64,000 nucleotides of DNA from Rheinheimera mesophila (GCF_000986865.1 NZ_LAVS01000002.1:83331-147330); one strand, 5' to 3'; positions 26,145-35,585 are shown, counted from the first letter of the stretch. Numbers and translations: made by a program. The notes: generated from the sequence alone by a model not told the origin.

Positions 26145-28493
26145 ATGGCTTTTATCACCGCTAAAAAACATCAGCAGGTGGCCCGTTTTAATACCACTTT
26201 GTTAGCTTCAGCTTTCGCTTTGGCGTTACCGGCAACAGCAACTGCTGATCAGCAGGATGCTGCATCAAAAAATGACACTCAACTGGATGCTGTAGTTGTA
26301 ACCGCTGATGCAGTGGAAGCAAAATACAAAGCTGAAAAAGCCAGTTCAACCAAGCTGACCCAGCCTTTAGTCAACACACCACAAACTCTGGTTGTAGTGA
26401 AAAAGGAATTGTTCCAACAGCAGGCAGCAACCACCTTGTCTGACACTTTACGCAACACACCAGGCATTACGATGCTGATGGGTGAAAACGGCAACACAGC
26501 CACAGGTGATTCCATTTTTATGCGTGGTTTTGATACCCAGGGCAGCATTTTTGTCGATGGGATCCGTGATTTAGGCACCATCAGCCGCGATACCTTTAAT
26601 ACCGAACAAGTGGAAATCGCCAAAGGCCCCGCCGGTGCTGACAATGGCCGTGGTTCCTCTTCCGGTTATATCAACTTATCCAGTAAACAAGCCACACAAG
26701 AAGAATTCACAACAGGCAATCTGACTTTAGGTTCTGGTTCGCACAAAAGAGCCACTGTCGATTTAAACCGTCAGTTGTCTGATACCTCTGCCATTCGGGT
26801 GAACCTGTTAAAACAGGATTCAGGCGTGGTCGACCGTGATGAAGTGGAAGACAATAAAACTGGTATAGCCACTTCTTTCGCTTTAGGTTTAGGGACCGCC
26901 ACCCGTACTTATTTAAATCTGTTTTATGTTGATCAAACTAATCTGCCGGATGGTGGTATTCCCACTGTGGGTCTGGAAGGTTATTACAACGCAGCTTTTG
27001 ATGCCGACCCAAGTGGCACTTTTCCTAATGGTGGTCCTAACGCTGGTAAAACGCTGGCGCCAGTGGATAGCAGCAATTTTTATGGTTCAAAAAATGACTT
27101 TGACGATGTTAAAGCCACTATGGTGACCGCCAAAATTGAACATGACCTGAGTGACAAAACCACTATCCGCAACACTTCACGTTTTGGTCAATCCAGCCAG
27201 GATTATGTATTGACAGGGGTCAATGCTATTACGACAACAACAGGTACTGGCGCTGATGCGGTAGCTATTGCCGATCCGGCCAACTGGACTATTGCCCGCA
27301 GCCGTCAGGGTAAAGATCAGCAAAACCAGATCTTAACTAACCAGACTCAGTTAAATAGCTCTGTTGAAGTAGCGGGTCTGACCCACGATATCAGCTCTGG
27401 GATCGAGTTTATTTATGAAAGTCAGCGTAACAATACTTTAGCTTTACCAACTGGCAGCACCCAGGTGGCGGCTAACTTATATAACCCCAGCACAGACGAT
27501 ATTTTTGTTAATCCGGTTCACACCGGAGCCAGCACTGATGGCAGCACTTTAACTTCGGGTATCTACTTACTTGACACTATTCATTTAAACGAGCAGTGGC
27601 AATTCAACGCCAGTGCCCGTTTTGAACACTATAAAACCGAAACCGATATAGTGACTATTCAGGGCACCGCCACACCACAAATAATTCCGGTAGGCACTAA
27701 GCTCGGATCTTCAGTGGAAGCCTCAGACAATCTGGCCAGTTACAAGCTGGGTGCTTTGTATAAACCAGCCAGCAACGGCAGTGTATATTTGTCCTATGCC
27801 ACCAGCCAGTTACCACCAGGTGGTTCTAACTTCACCTTAAGCGAAACTGCAGGCAACATTAACAATCCAAATCTTGATCCACAAAAAGGCACCAACTTAG
27901 AGTTAGGTACCAAATGGGATCTGCTGAATGAAAAACTGGCACTGACAGCTGCGGTGTTTAAAAGCACCAACGAAAATGAAATTGCCACAGACCCGGACGG
28001 CACTGCAGTGCAAGTGGGAGAGCGCGAAGTGCAGGGCGTCGAGTTAGGTCTGGTCGGAGCTATCACCTCTGCCTGGCAGATTAGTGCTGGTGCGGCTTAC
28101 ATGGACTCAGAAATCACCAGAGGCAATCGCTCTGGCACTAACCTGACAGATGGTGGGGTGATCCAGTGGACTCCGGAAGTCACCTTCACCTTGTGGAATA
28201 GCTATGAATTGCCGGTGGGGCTGACTTTAGGTGGCGGTGTGCGTTATGTCGATACGGTGTCCCGTTCCAGCAGCACTATCTTAAATCTGGCCAAAACCTC
28301 AGTGGTGGAAGTGCCGGAATACTGGGTGGTGGATGCTATGGCTTCATATCCTGTCACTCCTTATGTTGATGTGCAGCTAAACGTCTATAACCTGCTGGAT
28401 GAAGACTATATGTCGGCTCTGAACAACGGTGGTTCAAGGTATTACCTGGGCACACCCCGTTCGTTCCGTTTGGGTGTGAATGTTCAATTCTGA
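26145..28493 (+). CDS. fiu: TonB-dependent catecholate siderophore receptor (Fiu-like)
   Basis: 782-residue outer-membrane receptor. Signal peptide to about PATATA (residue 34); TonB box region DAVVVTAD near 46-53; plug domain to about 185 with TPQTLVVVKKELF, GDSIFMRGFD, SIFVDGIRD and EQVEIAKGPAGADNGRGSSSGYINL; then the 22-strand barrel ending in RLGVNVQF with terminal Phe. The plug sequences are close to those of Fiu, which imports monomeric catecholates such as dihydroxybenzoylserine. It is followed by piuC/ybiX, tonB, exbB and exbD in one operon and preceded by a Fur-box-like site, so iron starvation should induce it. Confidence 0.93.
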   Translation: MAFITAKKHQQVARFNTTLLASAFALALPATATADQQDAASKNDTQLDAVVVTADAVEAKYKAEKASSTKLTQPLVNTPQTLVVVKKELFQQQAATTLSDTLRNTPGITMLMGENGNTATGDSIFMRGFDTQGSIFVDGIRDLGTISRDTFNTEQVEIAKGPAGADNGRGSSSGYINLSSKQATQEEFTTGNLTLGSGSHKRATVDLNRQLSDTSAIRVNLLKQDSGVVDRDEVEDNKTGIATSFALGLGTATRTYLNLFYVDQTNLPDGGIPTVGLEGYYNAAFDADPSGTFPNGGPNAGKTLAPVDSSNFYGSKNDFDDVKATMVTAKIEHDLSDKTTIRNTSRFGQSSQDYVLTGVNAITTTTGTGADAVAIADPANWTIARSRQGKDQQNQILTNQTQLNSSVEVAGLTHDISSGIEFIYESQRNNTLALPTGSTQVAANLYNPSTDDIFVNPVHTGASTDGSTLTSGIYLLDTIHLNEQWQFNASARFEHYKTETDIVTIQGTATPQIIPVGTKLGSSVEASDNLASYKLGALYKPASNGSVYLSYATSQLPPGGSNFTLSETAGNINNPNLDPQKGTNLELGTKWDLLNEKLALTAAVFKSTNENEIATDPDGTAVQVGEREVQGVELGLVGAITSAWQISAGAAYMDSEITRGNRSGTNLTDGGVIQWTPEVTFTLWNSYELPVGLTLGGGVRYVDTVSRSSSTILNLAKTSVVEVPEYWVVDAMASYPVTPYVDVQLNVYNLLDEDYMSALNNGGSRYYLGTPRSFRLGVNVQF

Positions 28494-28508
28494 GGTTCTG
28501 ACTGCTAC

Positions 28509-28530
28509 AAGGCCTCAGCAATGAGGCCTT
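28509..28530 (+). terminator. Intra-operon hairpin after the receptor gene
   Basis: Perfect 9-bp stem AAGGCCTCA / TGAGGCCTT with GCAA loop, between the receptor stop and the piuC-like start. Without a long T-run it probably gives partial termination, so more receptor than downstream mRNA. Confidence 0.6.
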
Positions 28531-28546
28531 TGATACAGGATTTTTT

Positions 28547-29227
28547 ATGTTAATCCATGTTCCGGAAGTTTTAACTAAGGCCCAGGTGGCACACTTCAGG
28601 CAGTTGCTGGACGCTGCCGACTGGACTGATGGCCGGGCGACCGTGGGGCCACAAGGTGCTTTGGTAAAACAAAACAAGCAGTTACCCATTGAATCCCCAC
28701 TGGCGAAACAGTTGGGTGCTGTCATTTTACAAGCCTTGTATCAGCATCCGCTTTTTATGGCCGCTGCTATTCCGCTGCGCACAGTTCCACCTTTATTTAA
28801 CAGCTATCAGGGCGGCGAACATTATGGTTTGCATGTGGATGGTGCTATCCGTGGTTTACCTGGTTCTGGTTTGAGTTTAAGAACCGATTTGTCTTCGACC
28901 TTATTTTTATCTGAGCCTGAGGACTATCAAGGCGGCGAGCTACAAATCATGGATACCTTTGGTTTGCATGAAATAAAACTGCCTGCCGGAGATTTGATTT
29001 TATACCCGTCCAGCAGTTTGCATCAGGTCTTGCCTGTGACCAGTGGCGAGCGGGTCTGCAGCTTTTTCTGGACCCAGAGTATGGTGCGTAACGATCAGCA
29101 GCGTTCTATGTTATTTGAACTGGATCAAACCATACAACAGCTACGCTCACAGCATGGCGACACGGCAGAAGTGCTGGCGCTGACCGGGCATTACCATAAC
29201 TTAGTGCGTTTATGGGCTGAGCTGTGA
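28547..29227 (+). CDS. piuC: Fe(II)/2-oxoglutarate-dependent dioxygenase, PiuC/YbiX family
   Basis: 226 residues with the double-stranded beta-helix fold of prolyl-4-hydroxylase-like enzymes. The iron ligands are His96 and Asp98 (GLHVDGA) and His159 (SSSLHQVLP); Arg169 (GERVCSFFW) should bind 2-oxoglutarate. The family nearly always sits beside Fiu/PiuA-type receptors and is Fur-regulated, but its substrate is not settled. It starts 53 bases after the receptor, beyond a hairpin, and its stop overlaps the GTG start of the tonB gene (GTGA). Confidence 0.92.
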   Translation: MLIHVPEVLTKAQVAHFRQLLDAADWTDGRATVGPQGALVKQNKQLPIESPLAKQLGAVILQALYQHPLFMAAAIPLRTVPPLFNSYQGGEHYGLHVDGAIRGLPGSGLSLRTDLSSTLFLSEPEDYQGGELQIMDTFGLHEIKLPAGDLILYPSSSLHQVLPVTSGERVCSFFWTQSMVRNDQQRSMLFELDQTIQQLRSQHGDTAEVLALTGHYHNLVRLWAEL

Positions 29228-29895
29228 ACCGATCTGCCCCGCTGTTTGTGCTGGTACTGATGCTGCATTTAAGTTTAATTGCGGCTGTGGTCAGTCAGAC
29301 CAGTGAACCTCAAGCCAAAGCGGTCGAAAAAGCTATTGAAGGGGTCATTATTCCGGTTCCGGTCGCCCCTCAGCCAGAAAAACCTAAACCAAAAGCTGTT
29401 CAGCCTGACGTGGTGAAAAAGCCAAAGCCTAAACCGCAGACACAAAAAGCTGAAGCCAAAAAAGCCGTGGCTAAGCCAGAACCCGCTCCGGTAAAACTTG
29501 CTCCCGTGGCAGAAGAATCTCCTAAAGCCGTCAGTGCACCAGAAGCTGTCGCCGAAACCGCAAAAACCAAAGCCGCAGCCAAAGCTGTAGAGCCAGAACC
29601 TGCGGCAACTCCGCCTGTGGCCTCAGCCAATAAAGCTCTGAATAAAGCGCCTTTGTATCCGATGTTATCGCGCCGGTTAAAAGAGCAGGGCACAGTGTAT
29701 GTAGAAGTGCTGGTGTTAAAAAACGGCAAAGTAGGGCAGTTAAAACTAAAACAAAGTTCGGGTTTTGCCCGGCTGGATCAAGCGGCCCTGAATGCTGTGC
29801 GCGGCTGGACCTATCAGCCTGCGCTCAAGCTTGGCCAGCCGATAGATTTCTGGTTTGTGCAGCCTGTGGTTTTTAATTTAAATTCAATTCATTAG
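29224..29895 (+). CDS. tonB: TonB-family energy transducer of the siderophore operon
   Basis: 223 residues: N-terminal membrane helix ([17 protein letters not shown]), a long Pro/Lys then Ala/Glu-rich periplasm-spanning region (about 45-135), and the C-terminal TonB domain ([26 protein letters not shown]... [20 protein letters not shown]). The membrane helix keeps the His of the SxxxH motif (His15), but the Ser four residues earlier is Val11. GTG start at 29224 overlaps the piuC stop by four bases. With the exbB and exbD genes after it, it forms a dedicated motor for the receptor at the head of the operon. Confidence 0.92.
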   Translation: MNRSAPLFVLVLMLHLSLIAAVVSQTSEPQAKAVEKAIEGVIIPVPVAPQPEKPKPKAVQPDVVKKPKPKPQTQKAEAKKAVAKPEPAPVKLAPVAEESPKAVSAPEAVAETAKTKAAAKAVEPEPAATPPVASANKALNKAPLYPMLSRRLKEQGTVYVEVLVLKNGKVGQLKLKQSSGFARLDQAALNAVRGWTYQPALKLGQPIDFWFVQPVVFNLNSIH

Positions 29896-29905
29896 CGAGT
29901 AAATC

Positions 29906-30634
29906 ATGCAAGAAAATCCCTATGGTATTGCCGCCCTCTGGGCACAAGGTGACTTTGTGATCAAAGCGGTGGCCCTGATGCTGCTGTTGATGTCTGTCGC
30001 GAGCTGGTCTGTGATCCTGATCCGTGCTGTCAGTTTGTGGCGTTTAAAACGGATCAGCAGAGCCAGTAATGATTTCTGGCATGCCCACAGTTTTACTGAA
30101 GGGTTGCGGATTTTAAGTTCGGCCGATTCAGCTAGCGGGCCTATGAATCCGTTCCGTTATATGGCCGATGAAGGTCAGGCGGCTTTGGATCATCACCAAA
30201 GTCACCAGCAGGATTTACACGGCAATTTACCTTTAGCTGAGTGGCTGACCTCTTGTTTACGGGGGGCTATAGATGAAAGTGCGGAGCAGATGCAAAAGGG
30301 CCTGGCTGTTCTGGCCTCTGTTGGCTCCACCGCGCCTTTTGTTGGCTTATTTGGCACCGTCTGGGGCATTTATCACGCATTGGTGGGGATAGGCGTCTCA
30401 GGGCAAGCAAGTATCGACAAAGTGGCAGGTCCTGTTGGCGAAGCCCTGATCATGACAGCTTTTGGTTTGGCTGTGGCTATTCCGGCCGTGCTTGGTTACA
30501 ACGCTTTGCAACGGGGCAATAAAAATGTTTTGAACAAGATGCACCGTTTTGCGCATCAGTTGCACGCCTATTTTTTGACCGGTGCTGCGCCGAAAAGCAG
30601 CAAAGTGGTCGTGCCTTTGAAGGAGGCAAAATAA
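29906..30634 (+). CDS. exbB: ExbB proton-channel subunit
   Basis: 242-residue inner-membrane protein of the MotA/TolQ/ExbB family. One membrane helix near 20-42 (VALMLLLMSVASWSVILIRA), a cytoplasmic helical region, then two helices in the C-terminal half containing LASVGSTAPFVGLFGTVWGIYHALVGI and VGEALIMTAFGLAVAIPAVLGYNAL, which are the family's signature segments. It forms a pentameric channel around an ExbD dimer and powers TonB with the proton gradient. Its stop codon is directly followed by the exbD ATG. Confidence 0.95.
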   Translation: MQENPYGIAALWAQGDFVIKAVALMLLLMSVASWSVILIRAVSLWRLKRISRASNDFWHAHSFTEGLRILSSADSASGPMNPFRYMADEGQAALDHHQSHQQDLHGNLPLAEWLTSCLRGAIDESAEQMQKGLAVLASVGSTAPFVGLFGTVWGIYHALVGIGVSGQASIDKVAGPVGEALIMTAFGLAVAIPAVLGYNALQRGNKNVLNKMHRFAHQLHAYFLTGAAPKSSKVVVPLKEAK

Positions 30635-31048
30635 ATGGCTTTTGGTGGCGGACTCGATTCAGACAATGAAGTAATGAGCGAAATTAACATGACACCGCTG
30701 GTCGATGTGATGCTGGTGCTGCTGATTATTTTTATTATCACAGTGCCGGTGCTGACGCATAGTGTGAAGGTGGATTTACCCCGGGTCAGCAATGAAAAGC
30801 AGGACATTAAGCCGCAAACTATCACTTTGACAGTCAAAGCCGATGGTGCTGTATTTTGGGATGATCTGGCTATTGACGCTACTGCACTTGAGCTCAAACT
30901 GGCTGGACAGGCACAAAAACAGCCACAGCCTGAAGTGCATATCCGTGGTGACAAAGCAGCGCCTTATCAGCATGTATTAAAAACTATGGCGGCTGTGCAG
31001 CAAGCCGGTTTGCTGAAATTAGGCTTTATCAGCGAGCCTGCCGCTTAG
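30635..31048 (+). CDS. exbD: ExbD proton-channel subunit
   Basis: 137 residues: short cytoplasmic start, one membrane helix (residues 22-42) and a periplasmic domain. The proton-carrying Asp24 lies in MTPLVDVMLVLLIIFII, the family signature. The periplasmic half (VHIRGDKAAPYQHVLKTMAAVQQAGLLKLGFI) is typical. AAGGAGG sits inside the 3' end of exbB and the ATG abuts the exbB stop. It ends the operon. Confidence 0.95.
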   Translation: MAFGGGLDSDNEVMSEINMTPLVDVMLVLLIIFIITVPVLTHSVKVDLPRVSNEKQDIKPQTITLTVKADGAVFWDDLAIDATALELKLAGQAQKQPQPEVHIRGDKAAPYQHVLKTMAAVQQAGLLKLGFISEPAA

Positions 31049-31192
31049 GCCGTTTAGATAGTGTTGTTCGTTTTTTTGCATCAGCTTTATCGATAAATTT
31101 AAATTGCGTGCAATTTAATTGTTGGGCATTATGTTTGCACTTTCAGTTTATTACTGCAGCCCCATTAGCAGAGCGCAACAGAGGAACTCTTT

Positions 31193-31684
31193 ATGTCAAA
31201 CCCAATTTTTGATTTAGCAGTGACCAACATTAAAGGCCAGCAAGTGGATTTAAAAGACTATCAGGGCAAAGTGCTGTTGATTGTCAACACTGCCAGCAAA
31301 TGTGGTTTTACGCCGCAATACAAAGGTTTAGAAGAGCTGTACCAGAAATACAAAGATCAGGGCCTGGAGATTTTAGGTTTTCCCTGCAACCAGTTTGGTA
31401 AGCAGGAGCAGGGCAATGAAAGCGAAATCAGCGAGTTTTGCGAACTGAACTATGGGGTGTCTTTCCCGATGTTTGCCAAAGTTGATGTCAATGGCCCGGA
31501 CGCGTCACCATTATTTAAAAGCCTGAAACAACAAAAACCAGGTTTATTAGGCTCAGAATCTATTAAATGGAACTTCACAAAGTTTCTGGTTGGACGCGAC
31601 GGTAAAGTGATTTTACGTGCAGCGCCACTGACCAAACCTGAAGCTTTAGAAGCTGAAATCCAACAGGCTTTAGCGGCAAAATAA
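31193..31684 (+). CDS. btuE: Glutathione peroxidase family thiol peroxidase (BtuE-like)
   Basis: 163-residue thioredoxin-fold peroxidase that reduces hydrogen and organic peroxides. The peroxidatic Cys37 is in NTASKCGFTPQY; the FPCNQFGKQE motif supplies the resolving region and catalytic Gln, and WNFTKFLV the Trp/Asn. It uses cysteine rather than selenocysteine, as in E. coli BtuE, so thioredoxin is a likely reductant. GAGGAAC precedes the ATG. It is a single gene with its own terminator, placed just after the iron operon. Confidence 0.95.
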   Translation: MSNPIFDLAVTNIKGQQVDLKDYQGKVLLIVNTASKCGFTPQYKGLEELYQKYKDQGLEILGFPCNQFGKQEQGNESEISEFCELNYGVSFPMFAKVDVNGPDASPLFKSLKQQKPGLLGSESIKWNFTKFLVGRDGKVILRAAPLTKPEALEAEIQQALAAK

Positions 31685-31710
31685 GTGCTGTGGATGAACG
31701 TAAAATTGTG

Positions 31711-31737
31711 GGGCGACCTCTATGGTCGCCCGTTTTC
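31711..31737 (+). terminator. Rho-independent terminator of the peroxidase gene
   Basis: Stem GGGCGACC / GGTCGCCC with loop TCTAT, followed by GTTTTC. Confidence 0.85.
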
Positions 31738-31930
31738 GCACACAAACCCATTTAGCGTTCAAAAAAAACGCCAGCAGATATAGAGTCGGCAGGCGCAAAG
31801 TACACAAGGCTGGGATCGGTTGCGCAAAGACCTGTCTTTTTTGCAACCTGTTCGTCGTACTGTGAGAACAAAACCGAGTGTGCGCTTGTTCTGTTGCCTG
31901 CGTCTTGATTTAAAACAATAAAAAGCTTTG

Positions 31931-32893
31931 CTACCGCTGTTTTGAATTGCATCGCCTGTGCTTGTTAAAGAAATAGCGGGCAAAAGCCAGCTGTATTTTT
32001 TTTCGCAGTGAAAAATACGGTAACCACCAGCATTGGCTGACAAGAACTCTGAATTGCCGCGCCAGTTGGGATGGGAAGTTGTGTTGGTTTTTATTGTCCA
32101 GTTGCAACTTATAAAGCAGATAAGCTAAATGCAATAACAGGAGCTGACGCCACTTAGGATGCAAAGCAGGATAAGCCTGATGTTGCTGTAACTTTGCAAA
32201 AAAGTTTTGCAACTGCTGCTGATGCTCAGCTTTAACGTTAAAAGATGCGCTGGCCTGATGTTCGCGGTAGCCATACAGAGGCAAGCGCAGATGATACAAA
32301 CGCTCTGCCGCCATATATAAAGCCGGCATCGCCATCACATCTTCACAGAAGCCGATACCCTCTGGAAACTGAAAATCCATCGCGATTTCTTTGCGATAAA
32401 GCCTCAACCAGGGAAACCATTGATTCAACTGAAATACCTCTGTAACAGCTTTGTTTTTAGTCAGCCAGCCTGCACTGCGATGCAGGTAACGGGCTTTGGC
32501 CTGTGTTAAAGCCTTTGCATCGGTAAATCGTTTATACCCCAGTTCAATCAGATCCGGCTGATGCCGTTGAATAACGTCCAGTAAAGCTTGTATATAACCA
32601 GGTAGCAGTAAGTCGTCCGCGTCAATAAAACCAATATAATCCCCAATGGCATGTCGGATACCGTTGTTTCTGGCTGCGCTGACCCCGGCGTTTTGCTGGC
32701 AAAGCAGCAGGTAAGCGTCAGGCCGTGCAGAGGCAGCTATATGCTGTGTTGCCAGTTCAAGGCTGCCGTCAGACGCCCCGTCACATACCAGAATAACTTG
32801 CACTTGCTCTGTAAGCTGTGTTTCGATGGATACCAGTAACTGGCGAAAATAAGCTGCAACATTGTAAAAAGGCACCACAAGTGAGAGCAACAT
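31931..32893 (-). CDS. Family 2 glycosyltransferase
   Basis: About 320 residues, GT-A fold. SLVVPFYNVAAYFRQLL opens the nucleotide-binding domain; VCDGASDGSLE, NAGVSAARNNGI and GYIGFIDADDLLLPGYI (the DxD metal site) are the usual family blocks. The C-terminal 130 residues are basic and Gln-rich with no clear membrane helix. It presumably transfers a sugar to a surface polysaccharide or lipopolysaccharide core, but acceptor and donor are unknown. ATGs at 32893 and 32905 are both possible; neither has a good ribosome site. It stands alone, not in a polysaccharide cluster. Confidence 0.85.
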   Translation of the reverse strand: MLLSLVVPFYNVAAYFRQLLVSIETQLTEQVQVILVCDGASDGSLELATQHIAASARPDAYLLLCQQNAGVSAARNNGIRHAIGDYIGFIDADDLLLPGYIQALLDVIQRHQPDLIELGYKRFTDAKALTQAKARYLHRSAGWLTKNKAVTEVFQLNQWFPWLRLYRKEIAMDFQFPEGIGFCEDVMAMPALYMAAERLYHLRLPLYGYREHQASASFNVKAEHQQQLQNFFAKLQQHQAYPALHPKWRQLLLLHLAYLLYKLQLDNKNQHNFPSQLARQFRVLVSQCWWLPYFSLRKKIQLAFARYFFNKHRRCNSKQR

Positions 32894-33135
32894 ACCAGAT
32901 TGCATAAAACGGAAGACCGATAGAGCTGAATAAAATTGACCTGCAGTGTAGCAGCGTCGATACATTATTCGGCAGTAGTTTTACATCCAATGACAAAAAG
33001 TCTGGTGGGAATCATTGTGTTGCCTTTTCTGTATCAATAAAGCCTTCATTTTCCTTGTTTCCGGCTTGCTTTCATTCAGGAATTTCTCAACACTGACGCC
33101 AGTTGTTTTTGTTGTTCAGGTTGTTATCAAAGGTT

Positions 33136-34014
33136 ATGAAAAGTCTGGCCCATTCTGCCTCCGATTATCCCGCTAAGGGGATCCTCTGTATGTTGCTCGC
33201 CGTAGGCATGTTTTGCGCTATGGACGCCTGCATGAAACAACTGACGCAGCATTATGGCCCTATGCAAATTACCAGTTTACGGGCTTTATTCGCCTGGCCT
33301 TTAATAGTGGTTTGGTTGATCAGTACCAACAGAGTGCAGCATTTGCTCAATTCTCGCTGGTCTTTGCATTTGCTGCGTGCTGTGCTTGGCATCATCATGT
33401 TGTCCGCTTTTGTCTATGCCATTCAAAGCCTGTCGCTGGCCGACGCTTACGCTATCTTTTTTGCTGCGCCCCTGCTGATCACCGCTATGTCGGTCTGGTT
33501 TTTAGGTGAACATGTACAGCCGCGCCAGTGGGTGGCTATAGGGATTGGTATGCTGGCGGTTATTTTTATGCTCAAACCTGAAGGCGATCAACTGCTGAGT
33601 TTAGGTGCGCTGGCGGCTTTGGTGTCGGCGCTTTGTTATGCCATATCTGCTATTACGGTTCGGGTGTTATCCCGCACCGACAACAGCGGCAATATGGTGT
33701 TTTGGCTGATGACCATGATAGGGCTGGGCGCCGGTGCTTTGGCTTATCCGGATTGGGTGGCTTTGTCGTCCGATCATCTGTGGTTATTTGCACTGATGGG
33801 ATTAAGTGGTGCCATAGGTCAGGTGTTTATTACCGAAGCCTTTCGTTTGGCTCCGGCTTCTGTGATTGCGCCTTTTGAGTACACGGCGCTGGTCTGGGGT
33901 TTAGGTTTTGATATTTTGTTGTGGCAGTTGTATCCGGATTTGTCTTTGTTGCTTGGCGCCGGGGTGATTATGGCCAGTGGCCTTTACTTATGGGCGCAGG
34001 AAAGGCGCTGGTAA
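33136..34014 (+). CDS. EamA/DMT-family transporter
   Basis: 292-residue inner-membrane protein with ten hydrophobic helices in two EamA repeats (the first about 15-140, the second 155-290). KGILCMLLAVGMFCAMDACMKQLTQHYGPMQITSLRALFAWP is typical of the family (S-adenosylmethionine/metabolite exporters). The first half ends in WVAIGIGMLAVIFMLKPEG and the second in PASVIAPFEYTALVWG. Substrate cannot be assigned. A TTG at 33103 is in frame, but the ATG at 33136, preceded by AAAGG at short spacing, leaves a normal cytoplasmic N-terminus. Confidence 0.88.
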   Translation: MKSLAHSASDYPAKGILCMLLAVGMFCAMDACMKQLTQHYGPMQITSLRALFAWPLIVVWLISTNRVQHLLNSRWSLHLLRAVLGIIMLSAFVYAIQSLSLADAYAIFFAAPLLITAMSVWFLGEHVQPRQWVAIGIGMLAVIFMLKPEGDQLLSLGALAALVSALCYAISAITVRVLSRTDNSGNMVFWLMTMIGLGAGALAYPDWVALSSDHLWLFALMGLSGAIGQVFITEAFRLAPASVIAPFEYTALVWGLGFDILLWQLYPDLSLLLGAGVIMASGLYLWAQERRW

Positions 34015-34090
34015 AAGCAGTACCGTCAGTTGTCATACCTATGTCATTCTGGCAGCTTAGGATAAGATTTTTGCAAAAGGTGTACATATT

Positions 34091-35308
34091 ATGCTGATCC
34101 AAAAAGGCTTTTTCCTGCTGCCTCTGAGCTTGCTGGCTGCAACTTTAGTCCCTGAACCTGCGGTGGCTGCAGATAACTGTGCTACTCCTCCTTTGGTGAT
34201 AGCACATCGGGGCGCCAGTGGTCATTTACCTGAGCATACGCTGGAGGCTTATCAGCTTGCGATGCGGATGGGGGCTGATTTTATTGAACCGGATTTAGTG
34301 CCGACCAAAGACGGTGTGCTTATTAGCCGACATGAAAACGACTTAACTCACACCACCAATGTGGCCGACTTAGCGCAGTTTGCTGACCGTAAAACCACCA
34401 AACGTATTGACGGTATTCCCATCACCGGCTGGTTTAGTGAAGATTTTACGCTCTCTGAAATTAAGCAACTGAAAGCCCGTGAACCTTTGCCTGCACTTCG
34501 GCCACAAGGTGCTGAACATAACGACCAGTACTCTATTGCCACTTTGGCGGAAATAGTGGCGCTGGTAAACCAGTTTGAGGCCAATACAGGCCGTAAGGTT
34601 GGGCTTTATATTGAAACCAAACACCCAACCTATTTTCGTTATGAAGGCCAGACGCTTGAGGGCAAGAGCATAAAGCTGGATATCAGCAAAACGCTGGTGC
34701 ACGAGTTAAAACAACTGCGGTTTACTGATCCAAACCGACTGTTTATCCAGTCGTTTGAACTACAAAACCTGTTGGAGTTAAAACAGCAGTGGATGCCAAA
34801 GCTCAAGCTACAACTGCCGCTCATTCAGTTGATTGGTGATACCGATAAAGCCTATTTACCACCCAAAGACAGTTTTTCTGTGCCTTATGATGTGTTTTAT
34901 CACCAGCAACAAGGCGCTGATTTAACAGCTATTTATCCGCAAGCAACCGGCTTTTTATGGTCAGCCACCAAACCGCTGGATTATTCCGCTTTACTGACTG
35001 ATCAAGGCCTTCGTTTTGTACACAGCTATGCCGCTGGTATAGGGCCATGGCGCAGCAGTTTGTATCAAAAATACAGCCTGAACTTAAAGCCTTTTGTTCA
35101 AGCCGCTCAGCAGCAGGGCTTAAAAGTACATCCTTATACGTTCAGGGCCGAAGCGAATTATTTAATGGCGAAAGACGCTAAAACTACCTTTAGTTTTGAT
35201 GAAGAGCTGCAGGCGTTGTTTAAGCAAGGCATAGACGGCGTATTTTCCGATCAGCCGGATTTGGCCTTAAAAAACCGCACTTTATTTCAACAAAGCTGTG
35301 GGAAATAA
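34091..35308 (+). CDS. glpQ: Periplasmic glycerophosphodiester phosphodiesterase (GlpQ-like)
   Basis: 405 residues with a signal peptide (LLPLSLLAATLVPEPAVAA). The GDPD TIM barrel starts with His39-Arg40 (IAHRGASGHLPEHT), metal ligands Glu66 and Asp68 (FIEPDLVPTKDGVLISRHE) and catalytic His81. A later KVGLYIETKHPTYF block gives the third metal-site acid. It hydrolyses glycerophosphodiesters from lipid turnover to glycerol-3-phosphate and alcohol. AAAGGTG precedes the ATG. No glpT or other glp gene is adjacent, so uptake must be encoded elsewhere. Confidence 0.93.
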   Translation: MLIQKGFFLLPLSLLAATLVPEPAVAADNCATPPLVIAHRGASGHLPEHTLEAYQLAMRMGADFIEPDLVPTKDGVLISRHENDLTHTTNVADLAQFADRKTTKRIDGIPITGWFSEDFTLSEIKQLKAREPLPALRPQGAEHNDQYSIATLAEIVALVNQFEANTGRKVGLYIETKHPTYFRYEGQTLEGKSIKLDISKTLVHELKQLRFTDPNRLFIQSFELQNLLELKQQWMPKLKLQLPLIQLIGDTDKAYLPPKDSFSVPYDVFYHQQQGADLTAIYPQATGFLWSATKPLDYSALLTDQGLRFVHSYAAGIGPWRSSLYQKYSLNLKPFVQAAQQQGLKVHPYTFRAEANYLMAKDAKTTFSFDEELQALFKQGIDGVFSDQPDLALKNRTLFQQSCGK

Positions 35309-35322
35309 CGCATCCTGCCTTG

Positions 35323-35347
35323 ATGGCTGGCTAAGTCAGCCATTTTG
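35323..35347. terminator. Bidirectional terminator overlapping the YqjK-like stop
   Basis: Stem ATGGCTG / CAGCCAT followed by TTTTG on the plus strand. The stop codon of the leftward gene (35331-35333) lies in its loop region. Confidence 0.65.
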
Positions 35348-35585
35348 TTATCCAGCGAAAGCCCACCAGACTGCGCAGCGTTTTGACTGTGTTGCTGTGG
35401 CGCAACTGAAACAAGCAACCTAAGGTAAAACTTAACATCAGACCGGGGGGAGTTCCGATAAAAGTCTGGGTACGCTCCAGCAGTTGCAGCTTGCTCAGTT
35501 GCAGCTCACGCTGCTGCAACTGGCTTTGTTCGACCAAAGTGGCTAGTTGTAGTTGCTGCTTTTTAACGAGTTTTTGTATCAGCAT
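35331..35585 (-). CDS. Small YqjK-like protein of the YqjD-YqjE cluster
   Basis: 84 residues, no cysteine, Gln/Leu-rich amphipathic helix in the first 45 residues (KKQQLQLATLVEQSQLQQRELQLSK pattern), then a short hydrophobic segment GLMLSFTLGCLFQL and a basic tail. Length, position after the yqjE-like gene and composition resemble the YqjK-like family. The ATG at 35585 has an excellent GGAGG site and lies inside the 3' end of the preceding gene (23-base overlap), so translation is coupled. Function unknown. Confidence 0.65.
   Translation of the reverse strand: MLIQKLVKKQQLQLATLVEQSQLQQRELQLSKLQLLERTQTFIGTPPGLMLSFTLGCLFQLRHSNTVKTLRSLVGFRWITKWLT

Noticed and set aside
31752..32043. Leftward frames between the peroxidase terminator and the glycosyltransferase gene
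   Set aside because: They overlap the 3' end of the glycosyltransferase gene and one another, with no start signal or family feature.
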